Shown here: positions 63,346-64,000 of the stretch, one piece after another
How positions within the stretch are numbered: position 1 is the stretch's first letter
Layout of the letters: every line of letters starts with the position of its first letter
From: Guyparkeria hydrothermalis
Lineage (GTDB): Bacteria; Pseudomonadota; Gammaproteobacteria; Halothiobacillales; Halothiobacillaceae
Direction: 5' to 3'
Length of the DNA: 64,000 nucleotides
Assembly: GCF_023555375.1 (NCBI RefSeq)
Contig: NZ_JAJSEE010000004.1
Coordinates: 124,001 to 188,000, forward strand
Program-made: the position numbers and the translations under genes
The notes under the pieces: model-generated
The model's input: only the letters and a program-made list of their open reading frames with translations
What the model was told of the DNA's origin: nothing
Database searches by the model: none

Positions 63346-64000
63346 ATGACGCACGAGAAAAACACCAGGGACGGCGAACCACCCCAACCGGTGGGCCTCC
63401 CCGCGCCCCGACCACCCGTGCTCCAGCGCGAGCTCGGCCCGATACTGCTGACGCTCTACGGGCTGGGCACCATCCTCGGGGCCGGGATCTACGTGGTAAT
63501 CGGCGAAGTCGCCGGCGCGGCCGGCCTGCTCACGCCGTTCGCCTTCGTCCTCGCCGCGCTGGTCGCCTCGCTCACCGCGTTGTCATTCAGCGAACTCACC
63601 GCGCGCATCCCGGAGGCCGGCGGGCCGATCGACTACGCCCGCCAGGCATTTGGTCGCCGCGGGCTGTGCATCGCGATCGGCTGGGGGCTGGTGGCCACGG
63701 GCGTCGTCTCGGGGGCGACCATCCTGACGGGCTTCGAGCGCTACGCGTCGTTGTTCATCGACCTGCCGCGCGCCGGGACACTGATCCTCGTCACCCTGGC
63801 ACTGGGCGGGATCGCCATCGCGGGCATGCGCGAGAGCGCCTGGTTCATGGCCGCGACCACCCTGCTCGGCATGGGCGGGCTGGCCTACGTGGTCTGGGTG
63901 GCCGCCCCGGCGATGGGGGATGCGCCGCTGCGGCTGGCCGAATCGCTGGGCGGGCTCGAGTTCGGCATGGTCACCGGGTTGTTCCTGGGCGCCTTCCTCG
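63346..64000 (+). CDS. APC-family amino acid permease (partial)
   Basis: The first 218 residues are present; the gene continues past the right edge. Following a hydrophilic Pro-rich N-terminus, residues from about 30 show the APC opening LQRELGPILLTLYGLGTILGAGIYVVIG, with the substrate-binding G-x-G-x-x-G-like pattern, then FSELTARIPEAGGPIDYARQAFG. At least six membrane helices are visible. Substrate not assignable. ATG 63346, divergent from mltF. Confidence 0.85.
   Translation, partial: MTHEKNTRDGEPPQPVGLPAPRPPVLQRELGPILLTLYGLGTILGAGIYVVIGEVAGAAGLLTPFAFVLAALVASLTALSFSELTARIPEAGGPIDYARQAFGRRGLCIAIGWGLVATGVVSGATILTGFERYASLFIDLPRAGTLILVTLALGGIAIAGMRESAWFMAATTLLGMGGLAYVVWVAAPAMGDAPLRLAESLGGLEFGMVTGLFLGAFL

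Overview
The window is a GC-rich chromosomal segment from a Gram-negative gammaproteobacterium. Supporting signs are KDO (kdsA), FtsB, ZapD, MinCDE, HflD, AmpD/AmpE and MltF homologues, a full 14-subunit NADH dehydrogenase operon and tRNA-Leu next to secG. A paired YeeE/YedE sulfur-transport module and the overall gene mix would fit a halophilic or sulfur-oxidising lineage (for example Halothiobacillaceae/Guyparkeria or Ectothiorhodospiraceae), but that placement is inference.

Region 1 (1-13800, all minus strand) is a surface-polysaccharide locus. It encodes the complete CMP-pseudaminic acid pathway (pseB, pseC, pseF, pseG, pseH, pseI), a flippase-type ABC exporter, two nucleotide-sugar dehydrogenases (Ugd and TviB/WbpA type), a Wzz-like chain-length protein and glmS. 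An AT-rich, truncated glycosyltransferase-like gene runs off the left edge. The dehydrogenases and Wzz-like gene argue for an O-antigen or capsule rather than flagellin glycosylation.

Region 2 (13800-21700) is a mixed region. It holds a REP-associated tyrosine transposase (RAYT) embedded in hairpin repeats, then a histidine phosphatase - PGM-like - recJ operon with ATGA overlaps, a HigBA toxin-antitoxin pair with a visible promoter/operator, ampE-ampD and pncC.

Region 3 (21800-26800, plus strand) is mutS followed by nudJ-mnmA-hflD, ending at a bidirectional terminator. Facing it is nuoA-N plus a DUF2818 gene (41862-26850, minus strand), preceded by ispD-ispF, tpiA-secG-tRNA-Leu, and further upstream by pyrG-kdsA-eno-ftsB.

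Region 4 (49400-64000, mostly plus strand) holds a MarR regulator, a DUF2062 membrane protein and metH. A 268-bp nested palindromic element follows, then a division cluster zapD-minC-minD-minE, a two-gene YeeE/YedE module, a GST, hslR, a nitroreductase, a small acidic lipoprotein with 11-residue repeats, an unrecognised membrane protein, mltF and a truncated amino-acid permease.

Most of the window is conserved core genome. The least explained material is the hairpin-repeat family around the RAYT, the nested palindrome at 54488-54755, the phosphoglycerate-mutase-like gene of the recJ operon, the DUF2818 gene at the end of nuo, and the repeat lipoprotein.
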